A stretch of DNA of 64,000 nt from Pseudobacillus wudalianchiensis (GTDB lineage Bacteria; Bacillota; Bacilli; Bacillales; Domibacillaceae), in assembly GCF_001685015.1 (NCBI RefSeq), contig NZ_MAYT01000005.1, positions 334-64,333 of the forward strand. Direction: 5' to 3'. Under the pieces are notes generated by a model that had not been told where the DNA came from, made no database searches, and saw only the letters and a program-made list of their open reading frames with translations. Made by a program: the position numbers and the translations under genes. Numbering within the stretch: position 1 is the first letter of the stretch; every line of letters starts with the position of its first letter. Below are positions 1 through 7,799 of this stretch, one piece after another.

Positions 1-5
1 CTTAG

Positions 6-50
6 GGAGGCACTCAAGAGGTTGAAGAGGCGCCCCTGCTAAGGCGTGTA
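6..50 (+). pseudogene. tRNA-Ser(GCT) 5' fragment
   Basis: The sequence matches the 5' half of a Bacillus-type serine tRNA: the acceptor-strand start GGAGG, a D-arm, and an anticodon loop CTGCTAA carrying anticodon GCT. The match breaks down just after the anticodon arm, where the 3' anticodon strand reads GGCG instead of GGGTG. No variable arm, T-arm or acceptor 3' strand follows. A terminator hairpin starts ten bases later. The window edge does not cause this, because the missing half lies inside the window. It is most likely a recombination or integration scar. Confidence 0.6.
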
Positions 51-60
51 AATGATAAAA

Positions 61-85
61 AGGCATCTGGTTAGATGCCTTTTTT
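61..85 (+). terminator. Intrinsic terminator after the tRNA fragment
   Basis: A perfect 8-bp stem (AGGCATCT at 61-68, AGATGCCT at 73-80) with loop GGTT is followed by a run of T. A short A run precedes it, so it could act in both directions. Confidence 0.8.
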
Positions 86-517
86 GCGTATATTAAAGAA
101 TGTTCTTGATTTACATAAAATACTATATAGGAATTCACGCAGCCTAATTAATATTTATTACCCTCACTCTATAAGTTTTTTTACTTACTTCCGCAAGACT
201 CTATATCTTCCTCATACATGCCATTACCAGATTGCATACACTCCTGACTATTTCCATCTTTTTTTATTTCAGTTCCAGTATAATGAATTTTATTTTTGTG
301 AGAATGGTCTGGGCGTTTTCAAATCTGTCTTTTCTCATTCTTTTAATCCATTCTTTTTTAATTCTTAGTTTACCAATGCGAATAATATTTTATATGGTGA
401 AGTAACCATATTAGGAAATTTGAATATAACATGTAATATAGTAAAGCAACAATATCAAGAAACTTAAGCCCAATGGAGGAATTGGCATTACGTTTCTGTA
501 GAAACAAGGGGGGTACA
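86..517. other. AT-rich intergenic region, no gene seen
   Basis: This stretch is very AT-rich. Its only long open frame (75-368) lacks a ribosome binding site and gives a Phe/Tyr-rich, non-protein-like composition, so no gene is called. A short dyad (TATGGT / ACCATA) lies near 393-409, and the promoter of the downstream permease is presumably here, but I see no convincing -35/-10 pair. Confidence 0.5.
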
Positions 518-1417
518 ATGAGAAAGTTAATTATTTTTGCGTTTATTGGGTTATTTGCACAGCTAATAGACGGAGCATTGGGAATGGCATATGGGGTGAC
601 GTCATCGTCGTTGCTGCTTGCATTTGGAATTGCACCGGCAGTTGCATCAGCCTCTGTCCATTTAGCAGAAGTGGTAACAACAGCTGCATCTGGAGCTTCT
701 CACATCAGGTTTGGGAACGTAGATAAGCAAACCGTCAAAAGACTTATCATTCCAGGGTCTATTGGGGCCTTTTTGGGAGCTGCCTTCTTAAGCAATATAC
801 CTGGAGACCTTGCGAAGCCTTACATTTCTATCTTTTTATTAGCTCTTGGTGTATATGTTCTAGTTAGATTCTTATTTATGTTTAAAATTGGGGAAGAAAA
901 AGACAGTATTGACCTTTCAAGGAAAAAATCTATCCCTTTAGGTTTATTTGCAGGGTTTGCTGACGCAACTGGAGGAGGGGGCTGGGGACCGATTGCCACA
1001 CCTGTATTGTTATCCCAAAAAGGAGTAAGTGCACGCAAAGTTGTCGGAACGGTTGATACAAGTGAATTTGCTATTGCTGTTTCTGCAACTGTTGGGTTTT
1101 TAATCTCACTGGGCTGGGAGGAAGTCAGTTGGCTGTGGGTAGGGGCTCTAATGCTAGGAGGATTAATTGCCGCGCCCATTGCAGCCTGGTTAGTACGAAA
1201 AGTTCATGCCCGATTAATGGGTGTCTTAGTAGGCGGATTTATCATTTTAGTGAATGTCAGAACCATCGTAACTACATGGATTGATCAAAGCGCCATCTAT
1301 CCGTTTATCTATATTGGAATCGCTATTTTATGGTTGGGAGCGATTATCTTTACCGTAGCTAAGATAAGAAATACAAACACAAAAGCAAATGAGTCTTTGA
1401 ATGAGATTGATCAGTAA
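518..1417 (+). CDS. TauE/SafE family sulfite/anion permease
   Basis: This is a predicted inner-membrane permease of 299 residues. It has the TauE/SafE pattern: two related halves, each starting with a hydrophobic helix carrying an acidic/glycine motif (IDGALGMAYG in the first half, FADATGGGGWGP in the second), and about eight membrane segments in total. The family exports or moves sulfite, sulfoacetate or other small sulfur and organic anions. The start is placed at 518 because ATG there follows AAGGGGGG; the upstream in-frame ATG at 473 has no such site. It lies just before an Rrf2 regulator, a YezD protein and a sulfonate-type importer, which supports a sulfur role. The substrate is inferred, not visible in the sequence. 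Confidence 0.88.
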   Translation: MRKLIIFAFIGLFAQLIDGALGMAYGVTSSSLLLAFGIAPAVASASVHLAEVVTTAASGASHIRFGNVDKQTVKRLIIPGSIGAFLGAAFLSNIPGDLAKPYISIFLLALGVYVLVRFLFMFKIGEEKDSIDLSRKKSIPLGLFAGFADATGGGGWGPIATPVLLSQKGVSARKVVGTVDTSEFAIAVSATVGFLISLGWEEVSWLWVGALMLGGLIAAPIAAWLVRKVHARLMGVLVGGFIILVNVRTIVTTWIDQSAIYPFIYIGIAILWLGAIIFTVAKIRNTNTKANESLNEIDQ

Positions 1418-1499
1418 TACCATTTAAAAGCTCTATGGCCGTCTTCAGTCAGATACTAAAGTCGACTAAACCGCTCGACAATTAATGTTTTACGGCAAG

Positions 1500-1570
1500 A
1501 TGTTGACTAAAAGACTCAACATTAGATGATCTTTTTTGATTAAATGTTGACTAAAGGAGTCAACATTTAA
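1500..1570. promoter_or_regulatory. Two palindromes, probable Rrf2 operator
   Basis: A perfect 13-bp inverted repeat (TTAAATGTTGACT at 1540-1552, AGTCAACATTTAA at 1558-1570, 5-bp spacer) ends one base before the ribosome binding site of the rrf2 gene. A second shorter copy of the same dyad (ATGTTGA at 1500-1506, TCAACAT at 1516-1522) lies 40 bp upstream. Two copies of one palindrome directly ahead of a repressor gene suggest autoregulation. Regulator binding is inferred. The hairpin could also act in RNA. Confidence 0.7.
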
Positions 1571-1584
1571 AGGGGGGCTATAAA

Positions 1585-2040
1585 TTGAAGGTTTCGAGTA
1601 AAGGAGAATATGCGTTGCGAGCATTACTAGTTCTTGGAGAAAATCATGGAAAAGTAGTATCAATCCAAGAGATCTCAGAAAGAACGTTGGTTACTGTTAA
1701 TTATTTGGAGCAAATCTTATTGAAATTAAAAAAACTGGGTTATTTAGAAAGTAAAAGAGGAACAAATGGAGGATATATTCTAAAAAGGAACACAAGTGAA
1801 ATAAATATCGGTGAAGTAATACGAGTGTTAGAGGGACCGCTTTCCCCTATGGGATGCGCATCCATTACCAAATATAAAGCTTGTCAATTAGAACCGACTT
1901 GTCAACTTAAGCCACTCTGGTCACTTGTAAGAGATACGATTGCCTATGTGCTTGATCAAACGACTCTCGAAGATTTATTGGAAAATCGACTAACTTTTAT
2001 AAAAGGGGATGATCTGCTTGGATTCAAAAGAACGAATTGA
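1585..2040 (+). CDS. Rrf2 family transcriptional regulator
   Basis: This 151-residue protein begins with the Rrf2 signature (KVSSKGEYALRALLVLG) and a winged helix (about residues 5-80, including NGGYILKR in the wing). A central Cys-containing segment follows (GCASITKYKACQLEPTC, about 90-107), spaced like the cluster-binding cysteines of IscR/NsrR-type members. In Firmicutes the family also includes CymR, which controls sulfur genes, so this could be a CymR-like regulator of the following sulfur operon. The start is TTG at 1585, seven bases after AGGGGGGC. The 3' end overlaps the next small gene, implying translational coupling. Whether it binds a cluster is not known. Confidence 0.9.
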   Translation: MKVSSKGEYALRALLVLGENHGKVVSIQEISERTLVTVNYLEQILLKLKKLGYLESKRGTNGGYILKRNTSEINIGEVIRVLEGPLSPMGCASITKYKACQLEPTCQLKPLWSLVRDTIAYVLDQTTLEDLLENRLTFIKGDDLLGFKRTN

Positions 2041-2191
2041 TCAGCAGATACTTGAAAAAGTAAAGTCATTATTAGAGAGTTTAGACTATGGAACAGTTCA
2101 AATAACGGTTCATGATTCACAGGTAACACAAATTGATAAATTAGAAAAATACCGTTTACCATTACAAAAGAGCTCACGAAATACTAGGTAG
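2018..2191 (+). CDS. YezD/DUF2292 family small protein
   Basis: A 57-residue protein of the DUF2292 (YezD) type: an N-terminal helix (IDQQILEKVKSLLESL), then a beta segment YGTVQITVHDSQVTQI and the terminal motif DKLEKYRL. Family members are small, uncharacterised and often sit next to sulfur or Rrf2-controlled genes in bacilli. I place the start at TTG 2018, nine bases after AAAAGGGG; an ATG at 2009 is only one base after that site and is less likely. It overlaps the rrf2 coding end by 23 bases, so the two are probably co-translated. Function unknown. Confidence 0.75.
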   Translation: MDSKERIDQQILEKVKSLLESLDYGTVQITVHDSQVTQIDKLEKYRLPLQKSSRNTR

Positions 2192-2225
2192 AAAAAATGA
2201 AAATATGCCGATCGGACCACCGAAG

Positions 2226-2282
2226 GCTCCTGTTAGTTAACTGTTCATGAAAGAACAATAACTAAAGGGGGCTTTTTATTTT
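2226..2282 (+). terminator. Strong hairpin with T-run ahead of arylsulfotransferase operon
   Basis: A long stem forms from GCTCC (2226-2230), TTAGTTA (2233-2239) and TGTTC (2242-2246), paired with GAACA (2253-2257), TAACTAA (2259-2265) and GGGGGC (2267-2272). TTTTTATTTT follows directly. A smaller hairpin (TCGG-ACCA-CCGA) sits just upstream. Only about 32 bases separate the T-run from the next start codon, so there is little room for a promoter after it. It may act as an attenuator rather than a simple end of transcript. Confidence 0.75.
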
Positions 2283-2314
2283 ACAAAAAAGAAGAACAGA
2301 GGAGTGGAAAAAGT

Positions 2315-3763
2315 ATGGGACACCCAACGATTTATCCAACAGGAGCAACTGTTTTTAATCCAGAAAAGGCAAGCAGCGGCTATACGATCTATCAGGCCGC
2401 CGGCTTAGGGACATTATTAATAGATATGAACGGAAAGGAGGTACACCTGTGGAAAGGATTGCGCGGCTTTCCTAATAAACTGCTGCCAGGAGGATACGTA
2501 ATAGGCAGTACAGCAGAAAGGGATCCGAAATATGGATTTCAAGACGAAGTGGACTTAGTTCAAGTAGATTGGGAGGGAAATATTGTCTGGAAATTTAGTC
2601 GGTATGAATATATAGAAGACCCGGGTCATGATCCGCAGTGGATGGCGAGGGCCCACCATGATTACCAACGTCAAGGAAGTCCTGTAGGCTATTATTCCCC
2701 TGGTCAAGAACCCAAAATAACTGATGGCACTACATTAATTTTAGCCCATAAGAATGTTCATAAGCCTGAGATCTCTGACAAGTTATTATTAGATGATGTC
2801 ATTATTGAGGTAGATTGGGAAGGGAACATTCTTTGGGAATGGGCGGTCAGTGATCATTTTGATGAGCTTGGTTTTGATAAAAGCGCTAAAAATGTTCTTT
2901 TCAGAGATCCTAATACACGTTTCTTTGGAAATGCTGCTGGAGACTGGATGCATATCAATTCCATGTCTTTAGTAGGCCCAAATAAGTTTTACGAGCAAGG
3001 TGATGAGCGATTCCATCCTGATAATATTATCTGGGATGCAAGAGAAACGAATATTATTGCGATTATTGATAAAAAGACTGGAAAAATAGTTTGGAAGCTG
3101 GGTCCAGATTATTCGACCGCGGATGTGAAACATTTAGGGTGGATTATCGGTCAGCACCACGCCCACATTATTCCAAAGGGTTTGCCTGGGGAAGGGAACT
3201 TGCTTGTATTTGATAATGGCGGCTGGGCTGGTTATGGACTTCCGAATCCAAGTTCTCCAAATGGACTAAAGAACGCGTTAAGAGATCATTCGAGAATACT
3301 AGAAATCAACCCTGTTACGCTTGAAATTGAATGGCAATACACTCCTACAGAAGCAGGTTTCCAGGCACCGCTTGATTCTTACCGTTTTTACAGCCCGTAT
3401 ATTAGTTCAGCACAACGACTGCCTAATGGGAACACCTTGATTACAGAGGGGGCAGATGGAAGGATCTTTGAGGTAACTCGTGAGCATGAGCTGGTTTGGG
3501 AGTATATCTCTCCTTATAAAAACAAAAGAAATTCGAACATGGTATATCGTGCTTATCGTGTTCCGTATGAATGGGTGCCACAGTTAGAAAAGCCAGAAGA
3601 AAAAGAAATTTTTCCTTTAAATATTGCAGAGTTTAGGGTGCCGAATGCCGCCCATTCAGGAACAGATTCGGTTGTGATTGTTGCTGGAACGACTGCTTCT
3701 GAAGACGGAGCATTTTGTGTAGCGACCATTGATGAATTGAAAAAAGAAAAAAATAAGGAATAA
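2315..3763 (+). CDS. Arylsulfotransferase (ASST) family protein, cytoplasmic
   Basis: This 482-residue beta-propeller protein resembles arylsulfate sulfotransferases, which move a sulfate group between phenolic compounds. Blade motifs of the form D-x-x-G-x-I-x-W recur about six times, near residues 36-46, 85-92, 167-174, 252-260, 331-340 and 386-395. Candidate catalytic residues are His213 (MHINS), the cluster GQHHAHIIP at about 279-287 and Arg327. Classical ASST enzymes are periplasmic; here no signal peptide is present, so it probably acts in the cytoplasm. The start follows a good site, GAGGAGTGG, though spacing is slightly long. It is the first gene of an operon with a sulfonate/nitrate-type ABC importer, suggesting that an imported sulfate ester or sulfonate is its substrate. 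Substrate unproven. Confidence 0.8.
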   Translation: MGHPTIYPTGATVFNPEKASSGYTIYQAAGLGTLLIDMNGKEVHLWKGLRGFPNKLLPGGYVIGSTAERDPKYGFQDEVDLVQVDWEGNIVWKFSRYEYIEDPGHDPQWMARAHHDYQRQGSPVGYYSPGQEPKITDGTTLILAHKNVHKPEISDKLLLDDVIIEVDWEGNILWEWAVSDHFDELGFDKSAKNVLFRDPNTRFFGNAAGDWMHINSMSLVGPNKFYEQGDERFHPDNIIWDARETNIIAIIDKKTGKIVWKLGPDYSTADVKHLGWIIGQHHAHIIPKGLPGEGNLLVFDNGGWAGYGLPNPSSPNGLKNALRDHSRILEINPVTLEIEWQYTPTEAGFQAPLDSYRFYSPYISSAQRLPNGNTLITEGADGRIFEVTREHELVWEYISPYKNKRNSNMVYRAYRVPYEWVPQLEKPEEKEIFPLNIAEFRVPNAAHSGTDSVVIVAGTTASEDGAFCVATIDELKKEKNKE

Positions 3764-3796
3764 AGAATTTGCAGATTAAAACAGGGGGAAACGACT

Positions 3797-4807
3797 ATGA
3801 AAAAAATAGGATTATTGATAACTACACTTTCCATCAGTTTTATTCTTTTTTTAACAGGGTGCTCCACTCATACAAATAACAGTGTTAACAGCTCAGAAGG
3901 CAACATTATAGTAAGATTGGCAATTGATACAGCAGCTGGAGGCTCTTTTCAATTCCGTATGGCCGAACAGCAAGGATATTTTGATTCAAATGGTGTGGCC
4001 GCAGAACTATCGAATTTTGCTTATGGAATTGATACGGTTAACGCCATCTTAACAGAGCAGGCAGATACAGGTCTTGCCGCTGATTATGCTCTATTAAACT
4101 CTTTGGGAAAAGGAGATATGGTGGTCATCTCAACTCTGACAAGGGGCCATGAAAAATCTTTAAAAGAAAATCAGCTTCTTGTTCGGGGCGATATCAAGAG
4201 TCCCGCAGATTTAAAAGGAAAGAAGTTAGGTGTACCTAAAGGAACAGTAACAGAGTATGTTTGGGCAAAATATTTAGAGGCGTATCAAATCAGTGAAAAA
4301 GACATTACCTATGTGCCGTATAGTACACCCGATGAAGCCATTGTCGGGGTGAAAAAAGGCGATATTGACGCAGTGTGGAGTGCAGGAGCATTATTAGATA
4401 AATTCAAAAGCATAGAAGGCGTTACACAATTGGATGATTTACGAAGTGCTGGTGTTACGATAGACAGCTACCTTCTAGCAAAGCGATCTTTTGTTGAGGA
4501 ACATCCAGAAGCAGTGGAGGCAATTTTAAAGGCTCTTTCTCAAGGAATCGATTATGTAAACCATCATCATAAAGAAACGGCAAAAATTGCTTTTCAACAA
4601 TTAAAAGTACCAGAAAAAGATGCTTTAAAGGACATTGAAAGACAGAACTATGTACTAGGTTTCACTGCAGAGGATTTAAAACATCTGGAGGATATGAAAA
4701 CGTGGCTTGAAGAAAAAGGTATATTAAAAGATTCATATGAACTAAAAGACAAACTATATCTGGATCCGCTTGAAAATACCTTTTCACAGTTAGTAACAGT
4801 TGAATAA
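3797..4807 (+). CDS. ABC transporter substrate-binding lipoprotein, SsuA/TauA-like
   Basis: The 336-residue product starts with a lipoprotein signal (lipobox LTGC, Cys at residue 22) and would be anchored on the outer face of the membrane. The mature part has the NMT1/SsuA-type periplasmic-binding fold: early segment RLAIDTAAGGSFQFRMAEQQ, then DLKGKKLGVPKGTVTEYVW near residues 136-155 and the VGVKKGDIDAVW motif near 183-194. The family binds sulfonates, taurine, nitrate or thiamine precursors. It lies 33 bases after the arylsulfotransferase gene and 15 bases before the ATPase gene, so all are one operon. The specific ligand cannot be read from sequence; an aromatic sulfonate or sulfate ester is a reasonable inference. 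Confidence 0.9.
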   Translation: MKKIGLLITTLSISFILFLTGCSTHTNNSVNSSEGNIIVRLAIDTAAGGSFQFRMAEQQGYFDSNGVAAELSNFAYGIDTVNAILTEQADTGLAADYALLNSLGKGDMVVISTLTRGHEKSLKENQLLVRGDIKSPADLKGKKLGVPKGTVTEYVWAKYLEAYQISEKDITYVPYSTPDEAIVGVKKGDIDAVWSAGALLDKFKSIEGVTQLDDLRSAGVTIDSYLLAKRSFVEEHPEAVEAILKALSQGIDYVNHHHKETAKIAFQQLKVPEKDALKDIERQNYVLGFTAEDLKHLEDMKTWLEEKGILKDSYELKDKLYLDPLENTFSQLVTVE

Positions 4808-4822
4808 TAAGGAGGGATAACA

Positions 4823-5599
4823 GTGAGGACAGTAAAGAAACCGGTGACGGAATCTGCACCAATTATTTCAATATCAGGATTGACAAAGTCATTTGCTAAC
4901 ACCGATTACTATGTCTTGGAAAATGTGAATTTATCGATTCAACGTGGTGAGTTTTTTATCCTTCTTGGTCCGAGTGGCTGCGGCAAGTCGACCTTATTGA
5001 ACATTGTATCCGGCTTTATTGAAAAATCTGCCGGAGAGATGTCAGTGGACGAGGAAGAGGTTCATAAACCTGGGAGGAATAGAGGGGTTGTTTTTCAACA
5101 AGCAGATGCGGCTCTTTTTCCGTGGCTTACCGTAAAAGAAAATGTTGAATTTGGATTGAAAATGAAGAAAGTGCCAAAAAACACCCGTGAACAAGCATCT
5201 GCTCACTATATCAATGTAGTGGGGCTGCAAGGGCATGAAGGAAAATTTCCAAGAGAGCTTTCTGGGGGGATGAAGCAGCGGGTTCAGTTAGCCCGTGTGT
5301 TAGCCAATGATCCCGACATTTTATTAATGGATGAACCCTTCGGTGCTCTGGATGCTATGACCAGAAGAACGATGCAAACTGAGTTGGTCCGAATTTGGAA
5401 GGAAACGAATAAAACGGTTATTTTTGTGACACATGATATCCAAGAAGCGTTGTTGCTTGGTCAAAAGGTAGGTGTCATGTCTGTAGGCCCATCATCAAAC
5501 ATTGAAACCATTTATGACATATCTTTACCTTATCCAAGAAGCTTTTCCGACAAAGAATTTAGTCTCTTATATCATAAGGTTCAATCACATTTTGATTAA
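4823..5599 (+). CDS. ABC transporter ATP-binding protein, SsuB/TauB-like
   Basis: A complete 258-residue ATPase of the nitrate/sulfonate/taurine importer class. Walker A is GPSGCGKST (about residues 50-58), the Q-loop is VFQQADAALFPWLTV, the signature is LSGGMKQR, Walker B is ILLMDEPFGALD, and the switch histidine is in VTHDIQEA. The start is GTG at 4823 after GGAGGGATAACA. It energises uptake through the neighbouring permease. Two genes of the same class flank it with short spacers, which fits an intact importer operon. Confidence 0.93.
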   Translation: MRTVKKPVTESAPIISISGLTKSFANTDYYVLENVNLSIQRGEFFILLGPSGCGKSTLLNIVSGFIEKSAGEMSVDEEEVHKPGRNRGVVFQQADAALFPWLTVKENVEFGLKMKKVPKNTREQASAHYINVVGLQGHEGKFPRELSGGMKQRVQLARVLANDPDILLMDEPFGALDAMTRRTMQTELVRIWKETNKTVIFVTHDIQEALLLGQKVGVMSVGPSSNIETIYDISLPYPRSFSDKEFSLLYHKVQSHFD

Positions 5600-5614
5600 A
5601 GAGGAGGGGAACAA

Positions 5615-6439
5615 ATGGGGGGAGTAAGAAATAAAGTAATCGATCGGAAAGAGGCTTTTCAAAAAAGCAAACAGCCAACCGGTTTTCTTAAAAAACTAAT
5701 ACACAGTGGAGTCGTTGCCTGGCTTCTCGTGTTTTTGATATGGAGTATCGCTTCGAGTGTCTCTGATCCACAGTTTTTACCGAGTCCATTAGCGGTTTGG
5801 AAAGGGGCAATTGATCTTAGTCAAGATGGGTCACTTTCCCTTTACATTTCGGTTAGTTTCTTAAGGGTGATTTCTGGCTGGATATTAGGTAATCTAGCAG
5901 CGATCCCAATTGGTTTACTAATTGGAAGAATTTCATTACTAAGAGCATTATTTGATCCGGTTATCAATTTTGTTCGCTTTATCCCTCCACTGGCATTTAT
6001 CACGTTATTTATGCTGTGGTTCGGTATTGGGGAGCAATCTAAAATTTTTTTAATCATGTATGCCACCTTTTTTATCGTTACCATTAACACGATTACAGGT
6101 GTGCAGGCACTTGAAGAAGATAAACTTCGATCTGCCAGAAGTATGGGGGCTTCCGAGTGGCAAATAATGCTCCATGTCATTATTCCGGGATCTCTTCCGT
6201 ATATTTTTACAGGAGCTAGATTAGCAATGGGATCATCCTTTATGGCCATCATTGGGGCTGAGATGGTGGCTGCAAATGAGGGAATCGGATACATGATTTG
6301 GAATTCTAGATTATATTTTAAAACGGATTGGATCTTTGTTGGTCTTGTTATTCTTGGACTAATGGGGTTCACGATGGATAGAGTATTCAATTTGTTCGGT
6401 AAAGCGGCATTAAAAAGGTATAACGTTGTGGTTAAATAG
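5615..6439 (+). CDS. ABC transporter permease, SsuC/TauC-like
   Basis: A 274-residue inner-membrane protein with about six hydrophobic segments after a basic N-terminal tail. It carries the coupling (EAA-like) loop EEDKLRSARSMGASEWQIMLHVIIPGSLPY, which contacts the ATPase. Family members form the channel of sulfonate, taurine or nitrate importers. The ATG follows AGAGGAGGGG with good spacing and lies 15 bases after the ATPase gene. It is the last gene of the operon; a perfect terminator hairpin lies 126 bases downstream. Confidence 0.92.
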   Translation: MGGVRNKVIDRKEAFQKSKQPTGFLKKLIHSGVVAWLLVFLIWSIASSVSDPQFLPSPLAVWKGAIDLSQDGSLSLYISVSFLRVISGWILGNLAAIPIGLLIGRISLLRALFDPVINFVRFIPPLAFITLFMLWFGIGEQSKIFLIMYATFFIVTINTITGVQALEEDKLRSARSMGASEWQIMLHVIIPGSLPYIFTGARLAMGSSFMAIIGAEMVAANEGIGYMIWNSRLYFKTDWIFVGLVILGLMGFTMDRVFNLFGKAALKRYNVVVK

Positions 6440-6485
6440 TAAAGGGTTAAAGACTCTTTCTACTATTTTTCGCGTATATCTTAGA

Positions 6486-6558
6486 TGTTGCGATATACAC
6501 TCTGGACATGTGGAGTGCTGTTCACTACTCGTTAGGAAAGATAAATAAGGGATGTAAC
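6486..6558 (+). repeat. Copy A of a ~70-bp imperfect repeat
   Basis: The segment starting ATGTTGC and containing ATACAC-x-CTGGACAT is about 21/25 identical to a segment at 8217-8241. Weaker similarity continues for about 45 bases. Both copies sit just upstream of a terminator hairpin. On the minus strand both could encode a short Cys-Pro-x-Cys...Gln-His string, so they may be remnants of one small gene. Confidence 0.4.
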
Positions 6559-6565
6559 AGTGAGT

Positions 6566-6597
6566 AAGAGCCTTTTCTAAATGGAAAGGCTCTTTAA
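6566..6597. terminator. Terminator between convergent genes
   Basis: A perfect 10-bp stem (AAGAGCCTTT at 6566-6575, AAAGGCTCTT at 6585-6594) followed by T residues, with A residues on the other side. It ends the sulfonate-type operon and may also serve the converging gene at 6653. Confidence 0.85.
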
Positions 6598-6652
6598 TAA
6601 TACTGCGAAGGTGATTAAAGGAGAAAAACATCAATACATTGTTTTTTTGAAA

Positions 6653-7441
6653 CTACTCCCCAAGCGATTGATACTCTGCTACAAGACCTTTTTGAACGCC
6701 TGGTCGTTTCGCAATGCGATGAGCCCATTCCAAGAGATAAGTATATTCATCCATGTTTAAAAATTCATAAGAGCCTTCATACAATTTTCCTAAAGCTAAA
6801 CGCCCGTACCAAGACCATATCGTAATATCTGCAATAGTATAGGTATCCCCAGCGATATAAGAATGCTGAGCTAATATTTTATCCAGTAAGTCTAATTGAC
6901 GTTTCGTTTCCATAGTAAAACGATCAATTGGATATTTCATAGGCTCTGGCGCATAAGCAAAAAAGTGACCAAACCCTCCACCAACATAAGGACCTGACCC
7001 AATTTGCCAGAATAGCCAATTAAGGGTTTTTGTCCGTCCATGAATATCTGTCGGGATCAGTTTATTAAATTTCTCAGCCAAGTAAAGCAGAATCGACCCT
7101 GATTCAAAAATTTCCACACGTGGACTTTGACTTTGATCGACTAGGGCTGGGATCTTAGAATTAGGATTGATCTTGACAAAATCTGAACCAAATTGATCGC
7201 CGGCTCCAATGTTGATTTTATACAAATTATAGTCTGCACCATCGACACCCAACTCTTTTAATTCTTCCAGCATAATCGTCACTTTAATACCGTTCGGCGT
7301 TCCCAGTGAATAGAGTTGAAACGGTGCCTCTCCGACTGGTAGTTTTTGTTCGAAACGTTCACCGGCTGTCGGACGATTACCGCCTCTATTCGAATTCTCT
7401 TCTTCCCACTGCCACACGTTTGGTAATTCCCATTTTGTCAT
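6653..7441 (-). CDS. yghU: YghU-like glutathione S-transferase / disulfide-bond oxidoreductase
   Basis: This 262-residue cytoplasmic protein is very similar in layout to E. coli YghU, a GST with glutathione-dependent disulfide reductase activity. The N-terminal tail (PNVWQWEEENSNRGGNRPTA) leads into a thioredoxin-like domain with LYSLGTPNGIKVTIMLEEL (about 43-61), the glutathione-site motif NPNSKIPAL and ESGSILLYLAEKF. The all-helical C-terminal domain carries GGGFGHFFAYAPE and GDTYTIADITIWSW. Most bacilli make bacillithiol rather than glutathione, so the true thiol partner here is open. It converges on the ABC importer operon and has its own promoter upstream. Confidence 0.9.
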   Translation of the reverse strand: MTKWELPNVWQWEEENSNRGGNRPTAGERFEQKLPVGEAPFQLYSLGTPNGIKVTIMLEELKELGVDGADYNLYKINIGAGDQFGSDFVKINPNSKIPALVDQSQSPRVEIFESGSILLYLAEKFNKLIPTDIHGRTKTLNWLFWQIGSGPYVGGGFGHFFAYAPEPMKYPIDRFTMETKRQLDLLDKILAQHSYIAGDTYTIADITIWSWYGRLALGKLYEGSYEFLNMDEYTYLLEWAHRIAKRPGVQKGLVAEYQSLGE

Positions 7442-7524
7442 CTCAACACTCCTAATATCTATTTATTAACTCCATCATACTCACGGTATAAAAGTATTCC
7501 TAATATTTAGCTTATCATCTATTT

Positions 7525-7553
7525 ATAATATGATCCATCGTTATTAATCTCAA
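7525..7553 (-). promoter_or_regulatory. Sigma-A type promoter for the YghU-like gene
   Basis: Read on the minus strand, TTGAGA (7553-7548) is separated by 17 bases from TATTAT (7530-7525), about 83 bases upstream of the start codon. Spacing and hexamers fit a vegetative promoter. No experimental support. Confidence 0.55.
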
Positions 7554-7570
7554 ACTAAACTTTTCTCTGA

Positions 7571-7729
7571 GATGTAGGTGGCAGTGTAGCAAGGGAGAAA
7601 GACGTATTAGGGCGTGTGTATGAGTATCTTCTCGGTAAATTTGCGGAAAATGAAGGCAAAGGCGGAGGGGAGTTTTATACGCTAAAAAGCGTCGTAACCT
7701 TAATGGTAGAAATGATTCAGCTAGGTTAG
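7571..7729 (+). pseudogene. HsdM (type I DNA methyltransferase) internal fragment
   Basis: Frame 2 translates, without a start codon, into a stretch holding [16 protein letters not shown] and [15 protein letters not shown]. This is the conserved region that leads into the methyltransferase domain of type I modification subunits, where the usual text is GGGEFYTPKSVV. It ends at a TAG and is bounded upstream by TGA at 7568. Only about 52 residues of a protein normally near 500 residues remain, and no hsdS or hsdR is nearby. It is a decayed remnant, not a functional gene. Confidence 0.8.
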
Positions 7730-7799
7730 ATTTTTATCAGGCACAGAAAAGAAAAGAAAAGAACCACTTAAAAGACTATCTTGTGGTTTGACTAAATGA

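Noticed and set aside
75-368. 97-residue plus-strand ORF near the left edge
   Set aside because: It has no ribosome binding site, starts inside the terminator, and has a Phe/Tyr/His-rich composition typical of AT-rich non-coding DNA.
2192-2282. Riboswitch (SAM, guanidine, TPP or similar) ahead of the ABC operon
   Set aside because: None of the conserved core strings of these classes is present; only generic hairpins are seen, so it is called a terminator or attenuator.
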